DNA of 64,000 nucleotides. Source: Tolypothrix tenuis PCC 7101. GTDB taxonomy: Bacteria > Cyanobacteriota > Cyanobacteriia > Cyanobacteriales > Nostocaceae. The notes beneath the pieces were generated by a model. The model did not search any database. It worked only from the letters and a program-made list of their open reading frames with translations, and was not told the DNA's origin. Of the stretch, positions 27,216 to 36,886 are shown one piece after another. Made by a program: the position numbers and the translations under genes. Within the stretch, counting starts at the first letter, position 1; each line of letters opens with the position of its first letter. The stretch lies in assembly GCF_002368295.1 (NCBI RefSeq), contig NZ_AP018248.1:8252547-8316546 (forward strand), in the 5' to 3' direction.

Positions 27216-28265
27216 TTAAGCTACTAGTTCTCGCGATCGCACTCGTGGCATTACTTCTTCAGCAAAACGTTTCATTTCTGGGGGAAAAGGTTGGAATTGC
27301 AGCATGAAAGTATCTACACCAACTTCCACAAAATCTGCAATTCTGGCGGCTACAGTGTCATAACTACCAACTAACCCAGCCGCTGTACCGCCATTACTTC
27401 CCACCCCTGGATATTTCGCCATATTCTTGAACATGACTACATCGGGTTCCACGCCTTTCATCAGTTCGGTTCTGTCGTCTTGTTGGGCGAGTTCTCGCAG
27501 GTATTCATATTCGGCTTGGGCTTCTGCATCAGTAGGACGCGCAATGACAAAAGCTGACATCGCAAACCGCAGGGGATTGGGTTTTTTTCGTTCCCGCTTT
27601 CTTACATCAGCAATAGTTTCCCTAATGACATCTAAGGGGCGACCATTGAGAAAGAATACATCTGCTGTTTCCATTGCCAAATCCTTCGCTGCATCTGATT
27701 CTCCTCCCAGATATACAAGGGGATGAGGTTGCGCTATAGAACGCGGACGCAAGCATAAATCACTAATTTGAAAATATTCGCTGTGATAATTAACTTTTTC
27801 GCCACTCCATAAAGCTTTTACCACTTCCATCCACTGCTGGGAATAGCGATAGCGTTCATCATGAGGTAGGAAAGGAATTCCGGATTTTTGCAATTCCGGC
27901 ATAAACCAGGCGCTAATTAAATTAATTGCAAACCTACCACCACTAATGGCATCAATATTTAATGCCATCTTCGCCAACACTACTGGATGAAATAGCAAAG
28001 GTTTAATAGCGGCGATAATTTCTATAGATTTAGTTGCTTCTGCTAGGGCGGCTGCGGTTGTCCAAGTCTCTAGCTGGTCTAATTCTTGATTTCTCGGATT
28101 GATAATGTGTTCGGCGATGAGAGTGGTGGTAAACCCATAGGCTTCTGCTAGTTGGATGAGTTGCTTGGCTCTGTTATAGCTAGCATCACGGGGTTCATAC
28201 GGGTGGTTCATCGCGCCACAATTGCCGTAAACGGGAATCCAAATCCCGTATCGTGGCTGAGGCAT
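27216..28265 (-). CDS. LLM-class flavin-dependent monooxygenase (SsuD/SfnG-like)
   Basis: 349 residues, a TIM-barrel bacterial-luciferase-like fold. Motifs seen: YGIWIPVYGNCG at the start, ETWTTAAALAEATKSIEIIA, GRFAINLISAWF, ERYRYSQQWMEVVKALWSGE and HPLVYLGGESDAAKDLA. These enzymes use FMNH2 and oxygen to cleave sulfonates or sulfones; SfnG-type dimethylsulfone monooxygenases and SsuD are the closest relatives I can suggest. It begins a minus-strand series (this gene, ferritin-like, metQ2, metN, metI, metQ1) and faces the ssuB-sfnB-like plus-strand genes across a shared regulatory region. A separate FMN reductase is not seen in the window. Confidence 0.88.
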   Translation of the reverse strand: MPQPRYGIWIPVYGNCGAMNHPYEPRDASYNRAKQLIQLAEAYGFTTTLIAEHIINPRNQELDQLETWTTAAALAEATKSIEIIAAIKPLLFHPVVLAKMALNIDAISGGRFAINLISAWFMPELQKSGIPFLPHDERYRYSQQWMEVVKALWSGEKVNYHSEYFQISDLCLRPRSIAQPHPLVYLGGESDAAKDLAMETADVFFLNGRPLDVIRETIADVRKRERKKPNPLRFAMSAFVIARPTDAEAQAEYEYLRELAQQDDRTELMKGVEPDVVMFKNMAKYPGVGSNGGTAAGLVGSYDTVAARIADFVEVGVDTFMLQFQPFPPEMKRFAEEVMPRVRSRELVA

Positions 28266-28916
28266 ATTTCTACACCCTCTTATACTAGAGGCTAATTGTG
28301 CTGAAATTTAAGCGGGACAGGAATTTGAACGTTTGATTTGATGAATTTGAATAAACTCCGGTTTTTTGACCAATTTACCGTAGTATTGGTATATAATAAT
28401 TTCACAAATAGCTGACAAAAGCAATGGGTGAAGTAAAGAAAATTTGTAATTGTCAGTAGGTGGGGGTTGGGAATTAGGGAATGGGTAATGGGGAATGGGT
28501 AATTGGTGAAGGGGAAATAATCTATGGCTTTTGACTCTTGACCGAAAACCCTTGCCTTTTGTTGTTCAATATGTGAAACTTTCTTTAACAAAATACTAAA
28601 AATCTACCAAGTTACTGTATTTTTAATTAGATTGCGTAAATTTGCATAAAATCTCATGGCAAAAATGCCAAAGATTAATGTTCCTTAGCTAAGGATTGTA
28701 GGTCAAAAGCTTATTTTTATAACTCAGGGTGACAATGCCGATTGTAATTGCTTGAGACTGCGTAGTTTATATAGTTATCTCTATTTAGAGATATACCTAA
28801 GAGAGCAAAAAACGCAACATTGATGGCTCATGAGTAGAGATTTCAAGATAGCAGTAAGCAAAATTTCTACATTTATATTCACAGACAATCACTCATAGAT
28901 TAGGAGGTTTTATCGC
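28266..28916. other. Divergent regulatory region between LLM and ssuB-like genes
   Basis: No credible gene. It contains a GGGTAATGGGGAATGGG simple repeat (about 28475-28503) and a perfect palindrome at 28776-28793 (own entry). The strong RBS AGGAGG (about 28901-28907) belongs to the ssuB-like gene. Confidence 0.6.
28776..28793. promoter_or_regulatory. Palindrome TATCTCTATTTAGAGATA, candidate operator
   Basis: Perfect 8-bp arms around TT, about 124 bp before the ssuB-like start and 510 bp before the divergent LLM gene. Position and symmetry suit binding of a dimeric regulator for sulfur control. No local regulator gene is present. Confidence 0.35.
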
Positions 28917-29711
28917 ATGGCATTGGAAACACGCGGAATGCACTTGACGTTGAAAGAACTAAGCAAGTCTTTTGGGACAAAAACAGTTCTACAAAATATT
29001 GATTTAGAAATTAAGCCAGGCGAATTTGTGGCTATTGTTGGTCGTAGTGGATGCGGCAAAAGTACAATGCTGCGGCTAATTGCCGGCTTAGATGCACCGA
29101 GTGCAGGTGGTGTGTTTTTGAATGATGAACAATCCCACCAGCAAATAAATCCCACCATCCGTATGATGTTTCAAGATCCGCGACTTCTGCCTTGGCAACG
29201 AGTCATAGCAAATGTGGAACTAGGCTTACTGGGTTCTAACTCTAAAGCTTATGTAAGGCAGACAGCTTTACAAGTGCTGCGGGCGGTGGGATTAGAAGAC
29301 CGCGCGCATGAGTGGCCATCTGTCCTTTCTGGGGGACAGCGCCAACGAGTGGCGTTAGCAAGAGCCTTGACTAGCAATCCTTCGCTATTGCTGCTAGATG
29401 AGCCTCTAGGGGCATTGGATGCCTTAACACGGATTGAAATGCAGCAATTATTAGAGAATTTATGGCAGGAGCAGCAATTTACAGCCCTGTTAATTACTCA
29501 TGATGTGGAAGAAGCTGTAGTGTTAGCAGACAGAGTAGTTTTGATTGAAGATGGTCAAATTGGTCTGGATGTCAAGATTGATTTTCCCCGCCCTCGTTCT
29601 CGGGGAGATGCAGAGTTTGCCAAGACAGTTGAGAAGATTTTACAACGGGTAATGACCAGACAAGAAAGCGATCACGCGTCTGATTATGCCCTTGATTCGG
29701 AAGCAGCTTAG
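28917..29711 (+). CDS. ssuB: SsuB-like ABC transporter ATP-binding protein
   Basis: 264 residues. Walker A GRSGCGKST, Q-loop MFQDPRLLPWQRV, signature LSGGQRQRVALARAL, Walker B LLLLDEPLGALDA and switch ITHDVEEA are all present; the PRLLPW stretch is typical of the nitrate/sulfonate/taurine branch. No ssuA or ssuC lies beside it, so it either serves a transporter elsewhere or duplicates the function of the ATPase at 47629. An AGGAGG RBS precedes the ATG. It opens a plus-strand operon with an SfnB-like and an FAD monooxygenase gene. Confidence 0.9.
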   Translation: MALETRGMHLTLKELSKSFGTKTVLQNIDLEIKPGEFVAIVGRSGCGKSTMLRLIAGLDAPSAGGVFLNDEQSHQQINPTIRMMFQDPRLLPWQRVIANVELGLLGSNSKAYVRQTALQVLRAVGLEDRAHEWPSVLSGGQRQRVALARALTSNPSLLLLDEPLGALDALTRIEMQQLLENLWQEQQFTALLITHDVEEAVVLADRVVLIEDGQIGLDVKIDFPRPRSRGDAEFAKTVEKILQRVMTRQESDHASDYALDSEAA

Positions 29712-29742
29712 AACAATTCCTAATTCGTAATTAAGAGGGGCG

Positions 29743-30930
29743 ATGGTACAACTATTAGCTAAAGAAGAATCTCAAGATTGGATTTCTATAGCATCCTCGA
29801 TAGCTGCAGAGTTGACGGCTACTGCAGTAGAAAGAGACCAAAAAGCCGGACTTCCAGATGTAGAAATTCAACTGTTGCAAGAAAGTGGTTTACTACCTTT
29901 AGTCGTACCCCAAGAATATGGCGGTACTGGTGCAACTTGGGCAGAAGCTTTTAAAGTGATTCAACAACTCTCAACAGCAGATGGTTCTATTGGCCAGTTG
30001 TATGGCAATCACCTGAATTTGACAGCTTTAGCTCATGTTTCGGGCACAGTAGAGCAAAAATCAAGATATTATCGCGAAACAGCCGAAAAAAATCTCTTTT
30101 GGGCAAATGCGATTAATACAAGAGATACCAGGCTGAAAATTACTCCTGATGGCGAAAATTTCCGGGTTGATGGAGTAAAAAGCTTTGGTACTGGTGTAGC
30201 GATCGCAGATTTGCGTGTCTTCTCTGCCCTCCAAGATGGTGTAGAAGTGCCCTGGTTGTTTGTGATTCCTAAAGATAGACCTGGGGTAGTTTCTAACCAA
30301 GATTGGGATAACATCGGACAACGTCGCACAGATAGCGACACATTCACCTTTCATGATGTATTGGTAAAAAAAGATGAAATCCTGGGATATCCTCATCCTA
30401 CTGATAGTGCTTTTGGTACATTTTTGGGAATCATCGCTCAATTAACCAAAACCTACATATATTTAGGGATTGCCGAAGGCGCATTAGCTGCGGCGAAAGA
30501 ATACACCAAAACTCAAACTAGAGCTTGGATTACCTCTGGAGTAGACAGCGCCAGCAAAGACCCGTATATTTTGCGGCATTATGGCGAATTTTGGGCAGAA
30601 CTGCAAGCTGCCATTGCGTTGAGCGATCGCACCGCCGCCCAAGTGCAACAAGCTTGGGATAAAGGCGCTGATTTGACTTTTGAAGAACGAGGAGAAGTGG
30701 CAATTGCAGTTTTCTCCGCTAAAGCTTTGGTTACCCGTGTGGGGTTAAATATTACCAACGGCATCTTTGAAGTCACTGGTACTAGATCCACAGCTACTAA
30801 ATACGGCTTTGACCGCTACTGGCGTGACTTACGCACCTTCACCCTCCACGATCCAGTCGATTACAAACTCAATCACATTGGTAATTGGGTACTCAATCAA
30901 GAGTTACCAATTATTACTCAGTATTCTTAA
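29743..30930 (+). CDS. SfnB-like acyl-CoA-dehydrogenase-fold oxidoreductase (paralogue 1)
   Basis: 395 residues, acyl-CoA dehydrogenase fold with a flavin site. N-terminal helical domain (VVPQEYGGTGATWAEAFKVI), beta domain (DNIGQRRTDSDTFTFHDVLV) and C-terminal helices with ITNGIFEVTGTRSTATKYGF and RYWRDLRTFTLHDP. The HDPxDYK ending marks the SfnB/DszC-like group of FMNH2-dependent enzymes linked to sulfur acquisition, rather than true fatty-acid dehydrogenases. It lies 31 bp after the ssuB-like gene. It differs clearly from the four more similar paralogues at 53431-61471. Confidence 0.85.
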   Translation: MVQLLAKEESQDWISIASSIAAELTATAVERDQKAGLPDVEIQLLQESGLLPLVVPQEYGGTGATWAEAFKVIQQLSTADGSIGQLYGNHLNLTALAHVSGTVEQKSRYYRETAEKNLFWANAINTRDTRLKITPDGENFRVDGVKSFGTGVAIADLRVFSALQDGVEVPWLFVIPKDRPGVVSNQDWDNIGQRRTDSDTFTFHDVLVKKDEILGYPHPTDSAFGTFLGIIAQLTKTYIYLGIAEGALAAAKEYTKTQTRAWITSGVDSASKDPYILRHYGEFWAELQAAIALSDRTAAQVQQAWDKGADLTFEERGEVAIAVFSAKALVTRVGLNITNGIFEVTGTRSTATKYGFDRYWRDLRTFTLHDPVDYKLNHIGNWVLNQELPIITQYS

Positions 30931-31000
30931 TTGGGTAATTAGTAATGGGAATTTATTTCCTTGTCTCCCTCTGCTCTCCAATCCATAACGGGAAATTGAC

Positions 31001-32446
31001 ATGACAACAACAACAGACCTCGATTTTCGTGCGCGCGAGGCACTACGTTTAATTGGCCCCGATCCCGACAACTGGGTGAGCGATCGCCCAGGCATTGACC
31101 ACAATGTCACCATAGTAGGTGGTAGTGGTAGCGGTAGCGTCTTCGCATTTGCATTACGGCGTGCAGGTATTGGTCGCGTAACTGTCATTGATGCAGCTAA
31201 GGACGAAGCTCTGGCTGGCGTGTGGTTAACAAGAGCGCGGATGAAAAAGCTCCGCACACCAAAAAACCTACCTGGCCCAGAATTAGGGATACCAGAATTA
31301 TCTTTTCAAGCCTGGTATGAAGCGCGACATGGTGCAGAGGCCTACGCAGCAATTGACCGGATTCCGAGAGTACTTTGGGCTGAGTACCTCAGCTGGTATC
31401 GGCAGTTTCTGGGTATTTCTGTGCGATACCAAACAAAGTTGGTGCGAGTTGAACCTGTTGATGATTTCTTTCGCCTGCACTTAGAGGTAAACGGTGTACC
31501 GCAGGTGGAGACTACACGCAAAATTATCTTTGCTAACGGTGTGGCTGGTACTGGTGGCCCATACATACCTCCAGTACTAACAGATTTACCACGTACACTG
31601 TATGCACATACCTCTGATTTAATTGACTTTGAAGCACTGCGCGGTAAAACTGTCGCAGTGTTGGGTGCGGCAGCTTCTGCTTTTGATGCGGCTGGGGTAG
31701 CGTTGGAATCAGGAGCCAAGGAAGTACATCTATTCGCACGGAGAGATGCGATCGCATCTTTACCAATCAATCGCGTGCGTGGCTATCCCGGTGCTTACTT
31801 CAACTATCCAGAACTATCCGATGCAGCTCGCTGGTTTCAAGCTTGGCGATTTCGGCAAGTAGGTTCGACACCACCACCTGATGCAATAGAAAGGGTAATC
31901 GCTTTTTCTAATTTTTACCTGCACCTGTCTGCACCTTGGAAATCTGCAAAGGATCAAGGCAATCGCATTGTCGCCCAGGTAAACGATAATGTTTTTGAGT
32001 TTGATTTTGCGATCGCAGGTACTGGTTACTTTGTTGACCCGACAAAGCGCCCCGAACTAGCCGACTTTTCACAGCATATTGCCCTATGGCGCGATCGCTA
32101 TCAGCCACCAACCGAACAGCTCGACGACGATTTAGGTACTCACCCTTACCTTGGCAAAGCCCACGAATATTTAGAGAAAGTACCTGGTACTGCACCACAC
32201 CTGAAAAATATTCATGTCTTCAATCCGGCTGGTTTTGTCAGCTTTGGTCTACCAATTGGTGATGTACCCAGCATTCGCCGAGACATACCTGCAATAGTGT
32301 CCTGCATTAGCCATGACTTATTCTTCGCTGATTGGGAACAGCATGAAGCACGCATTACTGGTAATAACATCGCCCCCGACTTTGAAGACTCATTGTACGC
32401 CGCAGCAGTTTGGAAACAGCCAGCTAAGGTAGGGACTGGGTACTAG
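31001..32446 (+). CDS. FAD-dependent monooxygenase-like oxidoreductase
   Basis: 481 residues. An N-terminal FAD-binding fold (VTIVGGSGSGSVFAFALRRA, with Ser in place of the usual Ala or Gly positions) and an internal NAD(P)-binding fold (KTVAVLGAAASAFDAAGVAL) place it in the flavin-containing monooxygenase / lysine-hydroxylase-like group. ATGTGYFVDP marks the later flavin contact. It is the third gene after ssuB-like and sfnB-like genes, so oxidation of an organosulfur substrate is probable. The exact substrate cannot be seen. Confidence 0.82.
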   Translation: MTTTTDLDFRAREALRLIGPDPDNWVSDRPGIDHNVTIVGGSGSGSVFAFALRRAGIGRVTVIDAAKDEALAGVWLTRARMKKLRTPKNLPGPELGIPELSFQAWYEARHGAEAYAAIDRIPRVLWAEYLSWYRQFLGISVRYQTKLVRVEPVDDFFRLHLEVNGVPQVETTRKIIFANGVAGTGGPYIPPVLTDLPRTLYAHTSDLIDFEALRGKTVAVLGAAASAFDAAGVALESGAKEVHLFARRDAIASLPINRVRGYPGAYFNYPELSDAARWFQAWRFRQVGSTPPPDAIERVIAFSNFYLHLSAPWKSAKDQGNRIVAQVNDNVFEFDFAIAGTGYFVDPTKRPELADFSQHIALWRDRYQPPTEQLDDDLGTHPYLGKAHEYLEKVPGTAPHLKNIHVFNPAGFVSFGLPIGDVPSIRRDIPAIVSCISHDLFFADWEQHEARITGNNIAPDFEDSLYAAAVWKQPAKVGTGY

Positions 32447-32841
32447 GGAAATGACCGAAGCAATTTTAGATTTTAGATTTTGCGGAAAGTTGCAAGGAGG
32501 GTTTCCCTCCGTAGCAAACTTTTCAAGACGGATTTTGGATTAAATGAAAATTTGAAATCTAAAATATTTGGTCTCAAGCCTCTGGGTTAACCCAGAAGAA
32601 AAACAAAAATTTTTCAATGTTTAAGCCTCTTCTTCATAAGGAGAGGTTAATCCAAAAGACGCTCGCGGACTTGCTCTAAGCGTTCGCGGTAGCGTCTCGT
32701 AGAGAAGCTATGCCGTTGGCGAAGCCTCTCGAAGAGAAGGCTTTACGCTGCGCTATCGTCAATCCAAAATCCAAAATTGAATGACAATTTGAAACAAAAG
32801 CTAGACAACATCACCGCAGAATATCGAAGTGTTCAACTAAA
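32447..32841. repeat. Intergenic repeats with hairpins
   Basis: No gene seen. A hairpin GGAGGG-TTT-CCCTCC (32496-32510) with AAGTTGC/GCAAACTT flanks resembles the repeats at 25150 and 57379. From about 32660 to 32760 lies a mosaic of GCTCGCGGACTTGC / CGTAGAGAAGC / TTGGCGAAGCCTCTC repeats of the kind scattered through filamentous cyanobacterial genomes. Confidence 0.6.
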
Positions 32842-33465
32842 GTGAAAACGAGACTTAGACTAGCCGATAAACGAGATGCATCACAAATGCTGGCAATTTA
32901 TGCGCCCATTGTCCGCGAAACAACAATTTCTTTTGAGTTAGAACCACCTAGCGAAGTTGAGTTTCAACAGAGGATCGAGAGCTACCAACAGCAGATGCCT
33001 TGGCTAGTTTGCGAAATTAATGGTGAGATTGTTGGCTATGCTTATGCTAGTCCTTATCGTACTCGTGCAGCCTATCAATGGTCTGTAGAATCTTCCGTAT
33101 ACGTTGGTGAAAAATATCGTCGCCAAGGAATTGCTAAAGCCTTGTATACAGCACTATTGAAGTTACTGCAACTACAAGGATTTTATAATGTAGTGGCTGC
33201 GATCGCTTTACCTAATCCAGCCAGCGTAGCTTTACATGAAGCTATTGGTTTTGCGTCTGTTGGAGTCTTTCACCGAGTTGGGTTTAAATTTGGTAAGTGG
33301 CTTGATATAGGATTTTGGCAATTATCTCTCCAATCAGAGCCATCTTTCTTAATTAATCACCACAGTACACAATCTATCAATCCACCACTTTCCGTATCAG
33401 CAATCCAAAAATCGCCTTTGTGGGATGAAGCATTAACAACTGGACTATTGCAACTGCGAATTTAA
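32842..33465 (+). CDS. GNAT-family N-acetyltransferase (phosphinothricin/methionine-sulfone acetyltransferase-like)
   Basis: 207 residues from a GTG start. The GNAT domain covers about 1-165: LRLADKRDASQMLAIYAPIV, VYVGEKYRRQGIAKALYTAL (acetyl-CoA motif A), NPASVALHEAIGFASVGVFH and GFKFGKWLDIGFWQ. The order and the TTISFE segment are those of the Pat/MddA subgroup, which acetylates phosphinothricin, methionine sulfone or methionine sulfoximine. That fits the surrounding sulfur metabolism. A C-terminal extension of about 40 residues (INHHSTQSINPPLSVSAIQK) is not part of the fold and is low in similarity to the family. Confidence 0.85.
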   Translation: MKTRLRLADKRDASQMLAIYAPIVRETTISFELEPPSEVEFQQRIESYQQQMPWLVCEINGEIVGYAYASPYRTRAAYQWSVESSVYVGEKYRRQGIAKALYTALLKLLQLQGFYNVVAAIALPNPASVALHEAIGFASVGVFHRVGFKFGKWLDIGFWQLSLQSEPSFLINHHSTQSINPPLSVSAIQKSPLWDEALTTGLLQLRI

Positions 33466-33547
33466 CTCAGTAAAACTCTGCGGATCTCTGCGCGAACTTT
33501 GCGTTCCTCCGCGTTAAAAAACCTTGCTTTCAAAAAACACCTAAAAT

Positions 33548-34966
33548 ATGTCAGAAATCACCAACCTCTCTGCATCCCAACTAATTTCACTATACCGCGA
33601 TCACCAATTATCACCCGTTGAAGTTACCAAAGCTGCCCTAGAAAGAATTGATACTTACAATAACTTAGTTAACGCCTTTGCGATCGTAGATGAAAACACA
33701 GCTATTGCTGAAGCTCAAGCCTCAGAAGTTCGTTGGTTAAATGGTAATCCCCTGAGCTTTGTAGATGGAATACCCTTTACAGCCAAAGATTTATTGTTAA
33801 CAAAAGGTTTACCCACACGGCGGGGGAGTAAAGCAATTAACGCCAATCAACCTTGGGAAGAAGATGCACCAGCAATAGCCCGTTTACGAGAACAGGGTGC
33901 AGTATTACTGGGAAAAACCACAACCTCAGAATTTGGTTGGAAAGGTGTCACCGATAGCCCTCTGACTGGTATCACCCGTAATCCTTGGAATACAGAACTT
34001 ACCCCCGGAGGTAGTAGCGGCGGTGCGGCTGTGGCGGCTGCATTAGGTTTGGGAACAATCCACCTGGGTACAGATGGCGGCGGATCTTCTCGAACACCGG
34101 CGGCGTTAACAGGGGTATTTGGTTTCAAACCGACTTTTGGGCGTGTTGCTGGTTATCCCTCAGCCCATACTGGAACTTTGTTTCATATTGGCGTTTTGAC
34201 TCGCACTGTTAACGATGCAGCCGTCACCTTAAATGCGATCGCTCATCCGGATGTGCGTGATTGGTATGCTTTACCAGATATACAACAAGACTATACTTTA
34301 GATTTAGATCAAGGTGTAGCAGGATTGCGAATCGCCTACAGTCCTAACTTTGGATACGCCGATGTCGATCCAGAAGTCGCCGCCTTAGTTAAAGTTGCAG
34401 TGGATGTATTTGCCAAACTTGGTGCTGTTGTTGAAGAGGTAGATCCTGGCTTCACTAATCCCCGCAGTATTTTTCAAACATTATGGCAAGCCGGTGCAGC
34501 CAAGTTACTACGTGGTTTTAGTGCAGAACAGCAAGCTGTAATTGAAGAAGGTTTACGGAATATCGCTCAAGAAGGCGATCGCATTACATTAGCAGAATAT
34601 ATCAGCGCTCAAGATGCACGGGAAGCATTAGGAAGACATCTGCAACAATTTCACCAAAACTATGATTTATTAATTACTCCCACCTTATCTGTAGCTGCTT
34701 TTCCCGTCGGACAAAATCGTCCGCCGTCATATATTGACAATCCCCAGCGCGATTGGTCACCGTTTACATATCTGTTTAATCTCACACAACAACCTGCGGC
34801 TTCTGTACCTTGCGGCTTCACCAGTAACGGTTTACCTGTAGGTATCCAAATTGTCGCCGCTAAATACCGAGATTTACTAGTATTGCAAGCCGCTAAAGCT
34901 TATGAAACGGTTTCACCTTTCGTTATGCCTTTAGACTTGTTTAAGGCTAGTAAAAAACTCTCGTAG
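33548..34966 (+). CDS. Amidase-signature family hydrolase
   Basis: 472 residues with the complete Ser-cisSer-Lys triad of the family: Lys80 in PFTAKDLLL, cis-Ser156 in TPGGSSGGAAVAAAL and nucleophile Ser180 in GTDGGGSSRTP. The length is normal for small-molecule amidases (GatA/AtzF-like). No gatB or gatC is present, so a catabolic amidase is more likely than tRNA amidotransferase. The last 67 bases overlap the convergent HAD gene on the other strand. Confidence 0.9.
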   Translation: MSEITNLSASQLISLYRDHQLSPVEVTKAALERIDTYNNLVNAFAIVDENTAIAEAQASEVRWLNGNPLSFVDGIPFTAKDLLLTKGLPTRRGSKAINANQPWEEDAPAIARLREQGAVLLGKTTTSEFGWKGVTDSPLTGITRNPWNTELTPGGSSGGAAVAAALGLGTIHLGTDGGGSSRTPAALTGVFGFKPTFGRVAGYPSAHTGTLFHIGVLTRTVNDAAVTLNAIAHPDVRDWYALPDIQQDYTLDLDQGVAGLRIAYSPNFGYADVDPEVAALVKVAVDVFAKLGAVVEEVDPGFTNPRSIFQTLWQAGAAKLLRGFSAEQQAVIEEGLRNIAQEGDRITLAEYISAQDAREALGRHLQQFHQNYDLLITPTLSVAAFPVGQNRPPSYIDNPQRDWSPFTYLFNLTQQPAASVPCGFTSNGLPVGIQIVAAKYRDLLVLQAAKAYETVSPFVMPLDLFKASKKLS

Positions 34967-35613
34967 TCATTGTAGTTGGGAAAAATATCAGTCGCACCTT
35001 CGTTAAATAATACTTGGGCTGCATTGTCTGAAGCGATACCAATAAATGCATATCCTAACTTACGTGCGGAACGAATATCCCAAACACCATCGCCAATGTA
35101 AACAACATCTGAGAAACTTTGATTGTAATAAATTTCAGATCGAGAATGGGCAATCGCCATTATCCCCTCTCGTGAATCGTCATCATCCGAAAATGCATAG
35201 GGAATATTATCAATAGGAAGGTGAGCCGATTTTAACTTGAATATTGCTGATGCAGTCCAACCGCCTCCCGCAAAGGCTACCTGATAGTCATCAGACGCAA
35301 GTAGCCTTTGCAACATATCAAATGCACCTGGTATGGCGTTGACTCCCCCATTTGCTTGTGCGCCATCAACGAGTAATTCTAAAAAACGCTGTTGAAATAC
35401 TTCAACCTCTCTAGATGTAGGAATGCGAGCAAGTTTACTCTGACAGACTTCTTTTAAAATGCAAGCATCTGTGACATGTGTATATGATGTCCAGTCCCTT
35501 GATACTTCAGAAACAGCAAATACTTCAGACAATGCCTGTAAATATGATTCATCATCCAGGTGATTGGATTCAGTCAGAGTGCCATCAATATCAAACATTA
35601 CTAATTTCACCAT
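34900..35613 (-). CDS. HAD-superfamily hydrolase (phosphoglycolate-phosphatase-like)
   Basis: 237 residues from the ATG at 35613 (a GTG two codons upstream is possible). Motif I is VMFDIDGTLTE with the nucleophile Asp; motif II lies in VAFAGGGWTASAIFKL; motif IV is YIGDGVWDIRSARKLGY. The small helical cap is of the C1 type. These enzymes dephosphorylate small metabolites; the substrate is unknown. Its 3' end overlaps the amidase gene in the antisense direction over 67 bp, so both cannot mutate freely there. Confidence 0.87.
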   Translation of the reverse strand: MVKLVMFDIDGTLTESNHLDDESYLQALSEVFAVSEVSRDWTSYTHVTDACILKEVCQSKLARIPTSREVEVFQQRFLELLVDGAQANGGVNAIPGAFDMLQRLLASDDYQVAFAGGGWTASAIFKLKSAHLPIDNIPYAFSDDDDSREGIMAIAHSRSEIYYNQSFSDVVYIGDGVWDIRSARKLGYAFIGIASDNAAQVLFNEGATDIFPNYNDYESFLLALNKSKGITKGETVS

Positions 35614-35780
35614 ATTCACCGCAACGCATGACTAATCAATTAGCATTTGTCAAATCTATGCTGAAAATATAAAACTTTGATAGATCAAGTCTCATTTTGG
35701 GAATTTACATTACTTGTGTTCTGTCGATGGACATGAGATGCTAATTTATATTAAGTACGTTTAACCGATAAAATTACAGT

Positions 35781-35806
35781 ATTTTATTTGTGAAAGCAAA
35801 TAAAAT
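35781..35806. promoter_or_regulatory. Perfect inverted repeat, candidate operator or hairpin
   Basis: ATTTTATTTG, six-base spacer, CAAATAAAAT; between the divergent HAD and rhodanese genes, 92 bp before the rhodanese start. It could be an operator for an unknown regulator or an RNA hairpin. Confidence 0.35.
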
Positions 35807-35897
35807 ATAGATTTGGTGCAGCTTTTAATCAAGGATGTAGTAGGAATTTTTTTGCAGACTTACACAATATTCGTGCGAGATAGTAGGGAGTGGGAAC

Positions 35898-36866
35898 ATG
35901 AATGTAAAATATTTCTTGTCCAGGCTAAGAAAACCCAAGGTTAAGCCGAAAATCTTTGCTGCGTTAGCAATGTTTTTTGCTGTATTATTGATTATTCCTT
36001 TATCACCACTTTCAGCATTTTCAGCTAACCCTAGCGCTAAAATTCAGTTTGTTTCCCCCAATTGGCTGGCAGAAAATTCTCAAGATAAAAATTTACGAAT
36101 TTTAGATGTCAGGAATTTTCCTCTCGACTATATAGAGGGACATTTATCTGGTGCTGTAAATATTGCTGATACTGCTTTTCGCGGGCCAAGAGAAGGTTTA
36201 CCCGTACAGTATTGGAATAACGAAAAGTTAGGACAAATCTTTGCCAATTCAGGATTAACAAATAATAGCCGCGTGCTTGTATATTCAGATGGTAGAGATG
36301 TTTTAGGGGCAACAATGGTTGCTTATTTACTAGAACGTTCTGGATTAAAAGATATCGCTGTATTAGATGGTGGCTATACAGGTTATAAAGCTGCTAACAA
36401 TGTCACCAAAGAATTTCCGCAGTACAAAGTTGGTAAATTCCAAGTCAAAGATAACCCTTCAGTTCGCGTCAATTTAAATGATGTGAAAAAACTGATTGGT
36501 AAACCAGGAGTGACATTTATCGATCCTCGTCCTGAAAAGTTATTCCGAGGCGAAGAAAATATTTGGATACGCAATGGACATATTCCAGGGGCGCGAAATA
36601 TTCCTTGGGTAACATTTATGGATGCCCAGAATCCTCACAAATTAAAGTCATTAGATGAGATTAAGAAGATTCTCGCTGATAAAAAGATTGACCCCAAAAA
36701 TGATATTATTGTTTCTTGTAGCACCGGACGAGAAGCAACATTACAATATGTCGTCTTAAAGCATCTTCTGGGTTATCCCAAAGTCAGAATTTATGAAGGT
36801 TCTTGGACAGAATATAGCGCCCAAAAAGATTTACCAGTAGCTACTGGAGATGAGAAATTAACCTAA
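35898..36866 (+). CDS. Exported two-domain rhodanese (thiosulfate sulfurtransferase-like)
   Basis: 322 residues. An N-terminal signal peptide or anchor (about 18-45, KIFAALAMFFAVLLIIPLSP then SAFSA) sends it to the periplasm or membrane. The first rhodanese domain (about 48-180) has YSDGRD where a catalytic Cys is expected, so it is inactive and structural. The second (about 190-315) has the active-site loop CSTGREA. This tandem layout is that of TST/SseA-type enzymes, which use thiosulfate or mercaptopyruvate as donors. GGGAG precedes the ATG. A small secreted-peptide ORF follows at 36887. Confidence 0.9.
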   Translation: MNVKYFLSRLRKPKVKPKIFAALAMFFAVLLIIPLSPLSAFSANPSAKIQFVSPNWLAENSQDKNLRILDVRNFPLDYIEGHLSGAVNIADTAFRGPREGLPVQYWNNEKLGQIFANSGLTNNSRVLVYSDGRDVLGATMVAYLLERSGLKDIAVLDGGYTGYKAANNVTKEFPQYKVGKFQVKDNPSVRVNLNDVKKLIGKPGVTFIDPRPEKLFRGEENIWIRNGHIPGARNIPWVTFMDAQNPHKLKSLDEIKKILADKKIDPKNDIIVSCSTGREATLQYVVLKHLLGYPKVRIYEGSWTEYSAQKDLPVATGDEKLT

Positions 36867-36886
36867 TACCAAATCAAGAGAAATCC

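Noticed and set aside
28292..28591. 99-residue minus-strand ORF in the divergent promoter region
   Set aside because: It is composed partly of the GGGTAATGGG repeat, has no RBS and overlaps regulatory sequence.
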